From NCBI RefSeq assembly GCF_003664995.1, contig NZ_JFHL01000005.1, positions 163,409 through 227,408 on the forward strand: DNA of 64,000 nt, written 5' to 3'. Made by a program: the position numbers and the translations under genes. This DNA comes from Mesotoga sp. BH458_6_3_2_1 (lineage in GTDB: Bacteria > Thermotogota > Thermotogae > Petrotogales > Kosmotogaceae). Below, one piece after another: positions 17,823 through 26,912 of the stretch (the first letter of the stretch is position 1; the number at the start of each line of letters is the position of its first letter). The notes beneath the pieces were generated by a model. It saw nothing but the letters and a program-made list of their open reading frames with translations. It had not been told where the DNA came from and searched no databases.

Positions 17823-18440
17823 CTATATATTGATTTCCTTTCCTGCAAGCAACTGATCGTACATCTTCCTGACTTTCTGAATGTCTTCCCATGTTAAGCT
17901 CTTTGGTGAACCAGGCGCCCTTGAAGCATTCCTCAGGAGATAACTGGGATGGAACATTGCAAAGACCTTCACTCCTCCTATCCAGTCGAAGAGCTGCCCT
18001 CTTACTTTGGTGATTTGAATTTTGTCCTGTTCCACGAAATATGATAGTGCTGTTGAGCCCAACGCGACAATGACCTTGGGCTTAATTACTGCCAGCTGAG
18101 AGAGTAAATACGGCGAGCATGCCCTCTGCTCCTCGGCCGTCGGCACTCTGTTTTTTGGAGGCCTGCACTTCACAATATTGGTGATGAATATGTCTTGCCT
18201 AGAAAGCTTAACGGACTCGAGAATCTTAGTAAGTAATTCGCCGGCCCGTCCCACAAAAGGTTTGCCGGAAGCGTCTTCGTCGGCTCCCGGTCCTTCGCCA
18301 ACAAACACCACAGGTGTTTCGATCGAGCCTTCTCCAGGGACCGTGTTGGTTCTGGAGGAGCTGAGCGGACAGAGATTGCAATCACTTATCTTAGAGTTGA
18401 GCTCCAGAAGAAGCTCCTTTCTCTTAACGTAGTCAGTCAA
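17823..18440 (-). CDS. Type 4 uracil-DNA glycosylase (4Fe-4S)
   Basis: Removes uracil from DNA in base-excision repair. The 205 residues contain Cys21-x2-Cys24 (DCNLCPL) and two further cysteines in IVKCRPPKNR and RACSPYL, which bind the iron-sulfur cluster of family 4 enzymes. Motif A is GEGPGADED followed by GKPFVGRAG, and motif B is FHPSYLLR. This class is typical of thermophiles and was first described in Thermotoga. The TTG start at 18440 has GAGGTGA 6 nt upstream, overlapping the stop of the preceding gene. Confidence 0.93.
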   Translation of the reverse strand: MTDYVKRKELLLELNSKISDCNLCPLSSSRTNTVPGEGSIETPVVFVGEGPGADEDASGKPFVGRAGELLTKILESVKLSRQDIFITNIVKCRPPKNRVPTAEEQRACSPYLLSQLAVIKPKVIVALGSTALSYFVEQDKIQITKVRGQLFDWIGGVKVFAMFHPSYLLRNASRAPGSPKSLTWEDIQKVRKMYDQLLAGKEINI

Positions 18441-18451
18441 CAGTTCTCACC

Positions 18452-21400
18452 TCAGAATCTGAATCTGAAGAACGGAGCGCCTTTATAAAGGCCTATCACG
18501 AAATATCTATCCTTCAGTTCCTTAATATAATACTTCAACGCTATAGTCTCAACAGTATCCTGGATCGTGTTGATTTCGCTTCCGAAGCCAAGTCTCAATA
18601 CTACTTCCAGTGCCATACAGTGCAGATCGAAGTACATCGGCGAAATCTTCGAGATCGATTCATCCCACTGAGAAATATCTCCGGCATAAGTCCCAATCTC
18701 GATGAAACTTCTTCTTCCGCTCCCGTCTATTCCTGCAGATAACCTGTTCAGGACGCCGGGTGTATCTGACAGAGAACCCATTGGGAAGTAGAGTTCGTTT
18801 ATGTGCATCGTGAAGTACAGACTCTCGCTCTTTCGAAGTTCCATTGAAAGCCCGAATTCTTCGAACTTGGCGGTTCTACCCCCGAGTATTGTTTTATCTC
18901 CGAGCTTCACGTTTGATATTCCAAATGAATAAGCGGTATCTCCTGTTTCAGATGCGGTAGAAGTCGCTATGAAGTAATCTCCAACTGAAAGCGTCGAAAT
19001 CGCAAGCCTTGTGGACTCCCATGCCAAGAATTTCGCCTCGGTCTCTGATTTAGTGAAGTATTTCTCCGGGTACTTGTACTTCGAATCGAACCTAGAGAAA
19101 TCCGTAGTGAAATCAAGCGAGGCCGTTCTCCAGGATACCTGACCTATTGTGAGATTATTCACCTCTATTTTCAGTCTATCGTAGATTTTCTTCGAGCCGG
19201 AGAGGTAAGGGTATCTGAACTTCACGCCAAGTTCCGCAAAGTCTTTTATCTTTATTGAGGAGCCGAAAACCAAATCCTTCAACATTCTCTCATCTTCAGC
19301 GACATTGGGGGAGGCATCCAGGGTCCAGTCGAGAGTAAACTCAAGGCTGGTCTCTGTCGCCACTTCAAAGGTCAGTCTCTCCTTGCTCACAAAATCATCA
19401 AACATGTCACCGCTCTGCCAGTAGACCTTGCTCTCCGTACTGTGAGAGTAGATCTTTGAGTCGAAAGTGATTGAGTAGGATGTCTGCGAGGCTTCCGAAG
19501 TAACTGGCCTGAAAATCGTCTCGGTTTTCTGGCCGAACTTCATTCCCCAGAACTCCGCCTCTCCTTCTGTGTTCAGAAGTCCCTTGCCGAGCCAGTTCAT
19601 CTCAGTGGGACTGGCCACCAGCTCTTCATAATCCAGCTCAAGAATGTAGTCTGCTTTCAGGATTTCCGTTTCAATACCTGTCAGAAGCTTTCCGGGATGA
19701 TCGAGACGCCATTCTTTCTTTACGAAATCGTAGGTAAGAACGGGATTGTACTGTATTCCGATGTAGTACCAGTCAAAAGGTTTGAAGGTCAGTTCATTCT
19801 TTAGAGTCACGGGAATCTCGTTCTTAGTTAGTTTCCAGCCTTCATCTGAGTCGTAGAAGAAGGCAACTTCGTAGGCGGGTTCCAGAACCACACCGACTGA
19901 AAGTGGTCCCCATTCTCCTTTATACAATTCGATATCTTTGTAGACACGCAGTTTCTTTCCCTCTATCTTGAAGGAGCCGTCGTACCTCGATTCAAAATAG
20001 AACTTCAATTCAATCGAGACAAATCCATCATAAAGAATGTCGAAGGGATCAATCCAGAACAACCTATCTTTATTCTTCTCGTGTTCAGAGTTGTAATCCA
20101 GCGCGTATCTGCTGTTGATCTTCAGTTTCTCGTCGTCGGAGGCATAACTCAAATAGTTGCGGCCTATACCTTTGTCATCGGCAGGCATAGTTATGTTTAG
20201 CTCAGTCGTAGATGCGTCGAATGTACTCTTGACGTCTCCACCTATCTTCAGATTACCGGCAGCAAAAAGGTACTTGTTGACCTCGAGCACGAAGTCCTCC
20301 ATATTTGAAGGATTGAAAAGCTCCGTGATAGTTGCGGCATTTGAAGCCAGAGTGAAGTTCAACGACTGAACCGACATGTCGGCGCCGAACAAGAAACCTT
20401 CCGTCTTGACGGCAGAGGCTTTAGTCCTCAACGAGTAGAGAATCTTCTTATCTATATATCTCTGGCCGAAGAGTCCATTGACCTTGAACTCCGATGTGCT
20501 CAGCTTGAAGAAGCCTGCATCGATACTATCATCAGATGGAACGGTAAGGTTTTGCAGGTTCACCATCCACAGGTTCTTGTCATCGTACCTGGCAAAGGCG
20601 CCAATTACATCGAGCTCCAGTTCCCAATCCTCGGGAGAGAGAAGCTGAACGTATGCAAGCTGCATCTCGGTAGCATTCATCGACTCCTTCACTGCGAATG
20701 GATCAAGCTGTGTAACCTTGTTCTTCGCGATACTCTCCCCAAGGTTTATTCCGCTGAAGGGAGTCTGGAGCTCTTTCAGCGAAGGACCGGTCAGATATAG
20801 TGCGCCGCCCTGTATTCTTAGCCATTCAAAAGCAGGTTTAAGCAGCACATATGCGCCGTAGCTCGTCTCCTTCTGCTGTCCGAACTGCCCAAACAACTCT
20901 ATATCTCCCAAAGGAGTATAGAGAACGGACTTTGCGGTAAAGGCGTCTTCGGTTGACACCCAGTTTCTGTACCAAGTCCCCTGAAGCAGCAGCCAGTCGA
21001 GTTCGAGATACCTAACCGTGATCCTTGTCTCGGCATCGCCTATACCGCTCAGGTCTACGTCGAACGGTCTTCTATCGGGATCATCTAACGGGAAGTAATA
21101 GGCCGGCAGATAGAAAACGGGGACGTTACCAATATACATCAACATGTTCTGAACAGACATCCCCTTCCCAGGTATAACAACAGCCGATGAGACTCTGAAA
21201 CGGTAATGCGGATGTTCCTGGTCACAAGTCGTTATATACCCGTCGCTTATGTTAAGTGTCGGGGAGGCTTCCATTGTCGACTGAACATAGTCGCCGTAAA
21301 CATAGAATGGAACCTTGGAGCCAGTCTTGCTCGTATCACCTCTAGCCGCGGGGACTTCAACTTCCGTTCGCGAAAAAACCTGTATACTTTCGACTCGTTC

Positions 21401-22804
21401 ATTGGTAAGATCTAGAATCAGTCTATCCGAAAGAATAGTGGTTTCATCGCTCAGCATCTTTACGTTTCCCCAGAAAGAAATAGATTCGGGAGTTGAATCG
21501 ACGTTAAGTATTGAGGCGTTGGATGCTTCAATCGTGGCGTTCATTGTGTCACTGACATATTCGACAGTAACACCGTCACCAAGAAGTATTTCCCTTCCAT
21601 TCTTCGTTCCTGCGATTGTACCTCCAACTATCTTTATATCCGACCCCTGAAGAAGACCGGGAACCAGCAGTATCAATAGAATCGCCGATACTTTGAGTAT
21701 TCTGGTGAAAAACTCAGACAATCTGTAGCTGGCCTTGGTATCTATAAGCGAGTAGATTACTACGCCGAGAATAGAAAAGATGATGTTTGGTATCCAGGGT
21801 GCCAGAGAAGGGTTGATCAGGTTTTCCTTTCCCATGCCGCTGAGCCAGGCTCCAGAACCCTGATAGATAACTACTAGAAGAAAAGTCAGTATCACGGACC
21901 AGGATTTCGACTGAAGATTGAACATCAGTGAAACAGGTACTCCAAGAAGAACTATGACAAGCGGAGCTATCGACATCGAATACTTTTCTTGAAGAGCAAC
22001 TTCAAGAGATGAAGTATTTATTCCTGTCTTCTTGAAGGCTTCTATGTCTTCTCTCAACTCGGCGCTTGTCTTCTCCTTAGGTGACTTGAAACTTGCAAGA
22101 TAGCGCTCGATATCATCATCTATCTCAAATTCCGCGGTACCGAACTGCATCTCCACGCCGAGAAATCCCGAAGCATCGGTCTGGTAGATCTTCGCGTCTC
22201 TGAGTATCCACTTGTTTGACGAAATGACAGCACTTTCTGCCGTGGTTAGCGTTACCTGGCCTCTTGACACTTCATAGATCGAGACGGTCTTTAGTTCCTT
22301 TGTTTTCTGATCGATTCTCCTGACATAGATCATTCTTCCCTGGCTGTCTTGCATGAAAACGTTTTCCTTGAGAGTTATTTCGGGCTGTTTATAAACAAAC
22401 CTTGCCATCGCTTCACTTGCCTTAGTGGAGGCCGCTGGAACTAGATAATCGTTCAACAGGTAAGCGAATCCACTGAAGATTACTCCTAGCAGTAAGAAGG
22501 GTATCACAAGTCGTTTAAGAGAGATTCCGTGCGTCTGAAGAGCAATCAGCTCGTTATCGGAGCGCATTCTAGAGAGCACCCAGAAAATTGCGAGAAGAAT
22601 TCCAACGGGTATTCCAAGTACTATGAACTCAGGAAGGTTGTAGTAGATTAAGAGGAAAAGCTTGTCGATTCCGACCTTATACCTGATAATCATGTCTGAG
22701 AGATAGTAAAGCAACTCCAGACTCACAAATATTATGAACCCCGCAAGACCAACGAAAATCGCACCTAATGCTTGAGCTCCTATGTACTTCAATAGAGTCT
22801 TCAA
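18452..22804 (-). CDS. LptF/LptG permease fused to OstA/LptD-like outer-membrane protein
   Basis: Single 1450-residue frame without interruption. Residues 1-362 are a YjgP/YjgQ (LptF/LptG) permease: three N-terminal helices, an extracytoplasmic beta-jellyroll (about 105-275) and three C-terminal helices. A further helix (about 368-385, VSAILLILLVPGLLQGS) looks like an internal signal peptide. Next is an OstA/LptA-like beta region (about 388-520), then an LptD-like beta-rich part up to the C terminus GAPFFRFRF, whose terminal aromatic suits a BAM-inserted barrel. The YYFPLDDPDRRPF stretch resembles the segment before the LptD barrel. TTG 22804 has GAGGGGTGA 6 nt upstream. Probable role: envelope lipid or glycolipid export. 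Whether it is cleaved into two proteins is unknown. Confidence 0.85.
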   Translation of the reverse strand: MKTLLKYIGAQALGAIFVGLAGFIIFVSLELLYYLSDMIIRYKVGIDKLFLLIYYNLPEFIVLGIPVGILLAIFWVLSRMRSDNELIALQTHGISLKRLVIPFLLLGVIFSGFAYLLNDYLVPAASTKASEAMARFVYKQPEITLKENVFMQDSQGRMIYVRRIDQKTKELKTVSIYEVSRGQVTLTTAESAVISSNKWILRDAKIYQTDASGFLGVEMQFGTAEFEIDDDIERYLASFKSPKEKTSAELREDIEAFKKTGINTSSLEVALQEKYSMSIAPLVIVLLGVPVSLMFNLQSKSWSVILTFLLVVIYQGSGAWLSGMGKENLINPSLAPWIPNIIFSILGVVIYSLIDTKASYRLSEFFTRILKVSAILLILLVPGLLQGSDIKIVGGTIAGTKNGREILLGDGVTVEYVSDTMNATIEASNASILNVDSTPESISFWGNVKMLSDETTILSDRLILDLTNERVESIQVFSRTEVEVPAARGDTSKTGSKVPFYVYGDYVQSTMEASPTLNISDGYITTCDQEHPHYRFRVSSAVVIPGKGMSVQNMLMYIGNVPVFYLPAYYFPLDDPDRRPFDVDLSGIGDAETRITVRYLELDWLLLQGTWYRNWVSTEDAFTAKSVLYTPLGDIELFGQFGQQKETSYGAYVLLKPAFEWLRIQGGALYLTGPSLKELQTPFSGINLGESIAKNKVTQLDPFAVKESMNATEMQLAYVQLLSPEDWELELDVIGAFARYDDKNLWMVNLQNLTVPSDDSIDAGFFKLSTSEFKVNGLFGQRYIDKKILYSLRTKASAVKTEGFLFGADMSVQSLNFTLASNAATITELFNPSNMEDFVLEVNKYLFAAGNLKIGGDVKSTFDASTTELNITMPADDKGIGRNYLSYASDDEKLKINSRYALDYNSEHEKNKDRLFWIDPFDILYDGFVSIELKFYFESRYDGSFKIEGKKLRVYKDIELYKGEWGPLSVGVVLEPAYEVAFFYDSDEGWKLTKNEIPVTLKNELTFKPFDWYYIGIQYNPVLTYDFVKKEWRLDHPGKLLTGIETEILKADYILELDYEELVASPTEMNWLGKGLLNTEGEAEFWGMKFGQKTETIFRPVTSEASQTSYSITFDSKIYSHSTESKVYWQSGDMFDDFVSKERLTFEVATETSLEFTLDWTLDASPNVAEDERMLKDLVFGSSIKIKDFAELGVKFRYPYLSGSKKIYDRLKIEVNNLTIGQVSWRTASLDFTTDFSRFDSKYKYPEKYFTKSETEAKFLAWESTRLAISTLSVGDYFIATSTASETGDTAYSFGISNVKLGDKTILGGRTAKFEEFGLSMELRKSESLYFTMHINELYFPMGSLSDTPGVLNRLSAGIDGSGRRSFIEIGTYAGDISQWDESISKISPMYFDLHCMALEVVLRLGFGSEINTIQDTVETIALKYYIKELKDRYFVIGLYKGAPFFRFRF

Positions 22805-22810
22805 GAAGAA

Positions 22811-23512
22811 TCACCCCTCGTTATTCTGGGTTTCGAAATCAACAGGTTGAAAGTTATCGTTTACACATCTATAATATCGCCCAGCATCAATATATACAGC
22901 AGCTTCCATGAGTTCCGTAGATAGATCGGCGATTTCTTCGAGAGCGCTGAAAATCATCATGAGGTCAAGCGCTCTACTGATTATCGAAGGCGACTCCTCG
23001 CAGTATTTTACGAGATCAACCTTTACCTCTTCCTGGATTCTGTCCACAAAGTCATCGTTTTTGCATAGCCTGACTGCCTCAGACAAAGACGGATCGACGA
23101 GATTGTCGATCGCACCCTTCGTCATTATTGATACCAGCTCAAACATGGTCTTTAGCTTCTCGTGATAACCGATCGGAGGCCTCTTCGTCAATGAGAGACT
23201 TCTCTCGCAAATGAAGACGCACTTGTCACCTATACGCTCAAGCGTGCTCACAATGTTCATCGAGAGGGTAAGAAGCCTCAACTCTTTGCCAGTCGGAGTC
23301 AGAATACCCGTTAGCCCAATTATCATCGCCTGCAGTTCCACCTGATGATAATCAATTACAGAGTCAGAATAAATCACGTCCCGTGCCTGGTGTTCATTTC
23401 TCTCGAGAACTGCTACGGCTGTCTTGTTGAATATGCTCTGCACATATCTGGCCATTCTGAGGATTTCGATCCTCAAGTTTCCGATTCTTTCGAGGCCGAC
23501 TTTAGATATCAT
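22811..23512 (-). CDS. PhoU-like protein
   Basis: All-helical PhoU-family protein (233 aa) with two three-helix repeats. The signature region is MNIVSTLERIGDKCVFICER, with a second like-spaced element FSALEEIADLSTELME carrying the metal-binding acidic pattern. PhoU proteins restrain phosphate uptake or signal phosphate status through PhoR, but no pst or phoB/phoR gene is nearby. ATG 23512 is preferred (G-rich run 10 nt upstream); an upstream TTG exists at 23536. It overlaps nadK by 11 nt and lies 6 nt from the Lpt fusion gene, so it is part of that operon. Confidence 0.75.
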   Translation of the reverse strand: MISKVGLERIGNLRIEILRMARYVQSIFNKTAVAVLERNEHQARDVIYSDSVIDYHQVELQAMIIGLTGILTPTGKELRLLTLSMNIVSTLERIGDKCVFICERSLSLTKRPPIGYHEKLKTMFELVSIMTKGAIDNLVDPSLSEAVRLCKNDDFVDRIQEEVKVDLVKYCEESPSIISRALDLMMIFSALEEIADLSTELMEAAVYIDAGRYYRCVNDNFQPVDFETQNNEG

Positions 23513-24320
23513 CTCGTAGGCGCCCCCCAAATGCAAGCTTTTTCTTCAGCAGAGCGACGAAGTCGAAGCTCCCTTCACGCAGAAGAGAAACGCTCTTCTC
23601 TGAAAGACCGACTTCGACGCTGTCCCCTGTCCTGATTTTAGATATGAGACTACCATCTATGTAGGCTTCAAGAGGGAAGCCTTTATCTTGTCTCACTTCC
23701 AATCTAACTTTTCTTGTAGCCGCAAGAACTACCGATCCAACGAAAGGATTGTGAGGGCAGATAGGTGTAACTTGGAAGCAGCTCGCCTCGGGATCGACAA
23801 GAGCTCCACCCGCAGCCATGGCATAGGCAGTTGAACCAGTGTTTGTCGCGAAGATTATTCCGTCGCCGACAACCGAATAACTGCTCTGTCCAAAAATGTT
23901 GATGTTGAAAGAGACAGTTCTGCTCGGTGAAGAACGTTCAACAACGCAGTCGTTTAGAGCGTATCTAGTAGCATCTCCGATATTTATCTCCATTACATTT
24001 CTCTTGATACTCTGCAGTCTGTCTTCAAGTAAGAGATCAAGCGCAGTATGAAGCATACTAAGCTCGAAGGCAGCCAGAAAGCCCACACTCCCCACCCTGA
24101 AGCTCATTATAGGGAGATCATTCATGATTGCCATCGGTATAGCCTTCAGTACGGTTCCGTCTCCTCCGAAGGTGAGAACAACCTCGGCTTCTAGCGGCAA
24201 ACATGAGATTCCATCCTCACAGAGCGAAGTTTCTATGCCATGTGATTCGATTTCCTTTGAAAGCCAATCTAACGTCTCGGAAGAAATTCTTGTCTTGTTG
24301 TAGAAAACTGCTGCCTTCAT
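23502..24320 (-). CDS. nadK: NAD kinase
   Basis: Phosphorylates NAD to NADP (272 aa). The catalytic and ATP-binding GGDG motif is in VVLTFGGDGTVLKA; the NAD-binding stretch is ALNDCVVERSS, and GDGIIFATNTGSTAYAMAAGG is the conserved core. ATG 24320 has GGGGTGAG 5 nt upstream; the in-frame reading 75 nt earlier lacks a site and begins with unrelated sequence. First gene of the transcript through the PhoU-like and Lpt-fusion genes, with its own promoter. Confidence 0.95.
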   Translation of the reverse strand: MKAAVFYNKTRISSETLDWLSKEIESHGIETSLCEDGISCLPLEAEVVLTFGGDGTVLKAIPMAIMNDLPIMSFRVGSVGFLAAFELSMLHTALDLLLEDRLQSIKRNVMEINIGDATRYALNDCVVERSSPSRTVSFNINIFGQSSYSVVGDGIIFATNTGSTAYAMAAGGALVDPEASCFQVTPICPHNPFVGSVVLAATRKVRLEVRQDKGFPLEAYIDGSLISKIRTGDSVEVGLSEKSVSLLREGSFDFVALLKKKLAFGGRLRDDI

Positions 24321-24366
24321 AACTCTCACCCCGTAATTACAGAGAGACGACTGTTGAAATCCGCAG

Positions 24367-24395
24367 ATAATAATAAACGACTTTCCGAAATACAA
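24367..24395 (-). promoter_or_regulatory. Promoter of the nadK operon
   Basis: On the minus strand: TTGTAT (24390-24395), 17-bp spacer, TATTAT (24367-24372). It lies in the 147-bp gap after ruvB, about 40 nt before the nadK start. Confidence 0.55.
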
Positions 24396-24467
24396 AGATC
24401 TGGGAACTCATGAATAGACCGATCGGAATTCTCACTCTTTCGATTCCCGCGAGACGAGAGTTTCATT

Positions 24468-25517
24468 CTACTCCTCTGCCTCGTCTCTCTGGTCGACGTA
24501 GTTCCACAGTGTGGAGTTCTTCCCTTCTAGAGGAAGTCCCAAATGGCGATATGCCTTTTCAGTAACCATCCTGCCCCGATTTGTCCGAACCAGGAAGCCG
24601 CTCTGCAGCAAGAAGGGCTCATAGACTTCACTGATTGTTTCAGGTTCTATTCCTATCGAGGCTGCAATGGCCTTCACACCTGCCGGACCACCATTATAGC
24701 TCTCAATGAGGACCCCGAGCAGGCGCTTATCCATTGAATCGAGCCCCTCCTCGTCTATGGAGAGCAGCGTCATGGCCGACTCGACGGTATCAACAGTAAT
24801 TTGGTCTTCACCTTCAACGGTGACAATATCCCTCACCCTTCTAAGCAATCTGTTGGCAATTCTGGGAGTACCGCGCGACCTTCTTGCAAGCAGAAGAGCT
24901 GCATCCTCTCTTATTGAAGTTCCCAAAAGAGTGGCCGATCTGATTATTATCTGTTTCAAGTCTTTATCGGGGTAGAACTCCATTTCAAGTATCATTCCGA
25001 AACGATTCCTCAATGGAGCACCGATGAAGCCGCTTCTTGTAGTGGCTCCGACGAGTGTAAAGGGATTCAAATCGAGACGTATCGATCTCGCGCTTGGACC
25101 CTTTCCGATCATTATGTCTAGTTGAAAGTCCTCCATAGCCGAGTAGAGAATCTCTTCAACATTTCTGTTCAACCTGTGGATCTCATCTATGAAAAGCACA
25201 TCGTCTCGCTCTAATCCAGTTAAGATTGCTGCCAAATCACCTTGCTTCTCAATTACCGGCCCCGAGGTGACATAGATTTCGCTACCGAGTTCATTTGCAA
25301 TTATGTGGGCGAGTGTCGTCTTCCCCAGACCGGGAGGCCCGGCGAGCAGAACATGATCAAGTGCTTCGTGGCGCACCCTGGCCGCTTCGATGGCAATTCG
25401 CAATCTCCGCCTTATCTGGTACTGACCGATATACTCCTTAAGATTCTTGGGTCTCAGGCTCTTAATTGAGTTATCTTCCCGTACTTCGCCCGGAGTAAGA
25501 AAACGTTCCTCTTCCAT
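24468..25517 (-). CDS. ruvB: Holliday junction branch migration helicase RuvB
   Basis: Hexameric AAA+ motor that drives branch migration with RuvA (349 aa). Walker [12 protein letters not shown], Walker [11 protein letters not shown], sensor 1 [19 protein letters not shown] and the C-terminal winged helix ([18 protein letters not shown] to RTNRGR) are all present. The RuvB-specific N-terminal [13 protein letters not shown] is intact. The ribosome site GGAGG overlaps the end of the spacer after asnS (8-nt gap), so the two are cotranscribed. ruvA and ruvC are not in this window. Confidence 0.97.
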   Translation of the reverse strand: MEEERFLTPGEVREDNSIKSLRPKNLKEYIGQYQIRRRLRIAIEAARVRHEALDHVLLAGPPGLGKTTLAHIIANELGSEIYVTSGPVIEKQGDLAAILTGLERDDVLFIDEIHRLNRNVEEILYSAMEDFQLDIMIGKGPSARSIRLDLNPFTLVGATTRSGFIGAPLRNRFGMILEMEFYPDKDLKQIIIRSATLLGTSIREDAALLLARRSRGTPRIANRLLRRVRDIVTVEGEDQITVDTVESAMTLLSIDEEGLDSMDKRLLGVLIESYNGGPAGVKAIAASIGIEPETISEVYEPFLLQSGFLVRTNRGRMVTEKAYRHLGLPLEGKNSTLWNYVDQRDEAEE

Positions 25518-25525
25518 AAGACCTC

Positions 25526-26824
25526 CTACGGATGAATCCTGTACAGCGTTCTTGCGAAGGGAATAGCCTCTCTAATGTGCTCTAGGCCGGCTATCCAGGC
25601 TACGATTCTTTCAATTCCCATTCCAAAACCGCTGTGAGGAACAGAACCGTAATCGCGTAGTTCGAGATACCAGTCATAGGATGAAACATCCAGACCGTAT
25701 TCCTCGATTCTCTTAATTAGCATATCTCTATCATGAATTCTCTCAGAGGCCCCGATTATCTCTCCATATCCCTCAGGAGCAAGCATGTCGTCACAAAGAA
25801 CAACATCTGGTCTTTCGGGATCGGGCTGCATGTAGAAGGCCTTCATCATTCTCGGATAGCGCTCTACAACGACCGGCTTATCAAATCCATTTGCAATCGC
25901 CGTTTCTTCATCCCCGCCAATGTCGTCTCCCCAATTTATATCGAATCCCTTCTTTTGAAGAAGTCTCACTGCTTCGTCATAAGTTATCCTTGGGAATGGA
26001 GTCTCAATCTTCTCTAGTTTCGATGTATCTCTTCCGATAGATTTGAGATCTTCTCCGGCTCTCTCAAGTGTCTTCTTAACTACGTAAGTAACGAGCTCTT
26101 CCTGAAGCTTGATATTGTCGTCGTGTCCGTAATAAGCAACCTCGGCTTCGTTCATCCAGAACTCAATGAGATGTCTGCGGGTCTTCGATTTCTCCGCCCT
26201 GAAAGTTGGGCCAAGGTTATAGACCTTTCCGAGAGCCATAGCTGCAGCTTCAAGATAGAGCTGTCCCGTCTGCGCTAAATAAGCCTTTCCATAATCGAAG
26301 TAATCGATTTCGAAGGTATTACCAGCGCTCTCTCCTATAGAGCCGGTAAAGATAGGTGTATCGATGAGAATGAAGCCGCGGTCATTGTAGAACTCTCTGA
26401 CTGCTCTAATAATCTCGTGGCGAATCCTCAGGACATGCGTCTGTCGCTGCGTTCTTAGCCACAGGTGTCTGTTGTCCATAAGGAAGTCGATTGAATGATC
26501 GGGTTTGTTGATCGGAAAGTCCTTCTCCGGAATCTGAACAATCTGGATATCCTCCACCATCAACTCCACACCGCCAGGCGCCCTCTCCTCCGCCTTAACG
26601 AGTCCGGAAACTATCAGACTCGACTCCATCTTCAAAGAACCGGCTGCTTGAAACACGCTTGCAGGGACGCTTGATTTCTCAACGATCGCCTGAACGAAGC
26701 CCGAACCGTCTCTGAGAAATAGAAATTGTATCTTTCCACTTGATCTCCTTCTCCTAATCCAACCCCTAATCTGAACACGCTCATTTATTAGTTTTCCAAG
26801 TGAAGAAATTTCTGCGACTTTCAT
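25526..26824 (-). CDS. asnS: Asparaginyl-tRNA synthetase
   Basis: Class IIb aminoacyl-tRNA synthetase charging tRNA-Asn (432 aa). N-terminal OB-fold anticodon-binding domain ([23 protein letters not shown]), then the catalytic domain: motif 1 around [10 protein letters not shown], the [14 protein letters not shown] segment, motif 2 [21 protein letters not shown] and motif 3 [13 protein letters not shown]. The C terminus [14 protein letters not shown] is typical of AsnRS rather than AspRS. ATG 26824 follows GGAGG by 7 nt; an earlier in-frame start does not have one. A separate AspRS is encoded divergently nearby. Confidence 0.95.
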   Translation of the reverse strand: MKVAEISSLGKLINERVQIRGWIRRRRSSGKIQFLFLRDGSGFVQAIVEKSSVPASVFQAAGSLKMESSLIVSGLVKAEERAPGGVELMVEDIQIVQIPEKDFPINKPDHSIDFLMDNRHLWLRTQRQTHVLRIRHEIIRAVREFYNDRGFILIDTPIFTGSIGESAGNTFEIDYFDYGKAYLAQTGQLYLEAAAMALGKVYNLGPTFRAEKSKTRRHLIEFWMNEAEVAYYGHDDNIKLQEELVTYVVKKTLERAGEDLKSIGRDTSKLEKIETPFPRITYDEAVRLLQKKGFDINWGDDIGGDEETAIANGFDKPVVVERYPRMMKAFYMQPDPERPDVVLCDDMLAPEGYGEIIGASERIHDRDMLIKRIEEYGLDVSSYDWYLELRDYGSVPHSGFGMGIERIVAWIAGLEHIREAIPFARTLYRIHP

Positions 26825-26856
26825 CAAGCACCTCCAGCAACAACTCGTCAGCTTCA

Positions 26857-26862
26857 ATTATA
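26857..26862 (-). promoter_or_regulatory. -10-like element upstream of asnS
   Basis: TATAAT on the minus strand, 33 nt before the asnS start and directly after the terminator of the preceding gene. The matching -35 would fall inside the terminator stem and is poor. Confidence 0.4.
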
Positions 26863-26867
26863 GCAAA

Positions 26868-26890
26868 AACCCGGGGCTAAACCCCGGGTT
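26868..26890 (-). terminator. Terminator of the SLH-protein gene
   Basis: A 9-bp AACCCGGGG/CCCCGGGTT stem with a 5-nt loop. Read on the minus strand it ends in a TTTTT run, 22 nt after the stop of the SLH protein. Confidence 0.85.
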
Positions 26891-26912
26891 AATCATTACG
26901 ATAGCTCTTCTA

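Noticed and set aside
18452..22804. Lpt fusion as a sequencing artefact joining two genes
   Set aside because: The frame is continuous over 4.3 kb, composition is even, and the join contains a coherent signal-like helix; no stop or start/ribosome-site remnant is evident at the junction.
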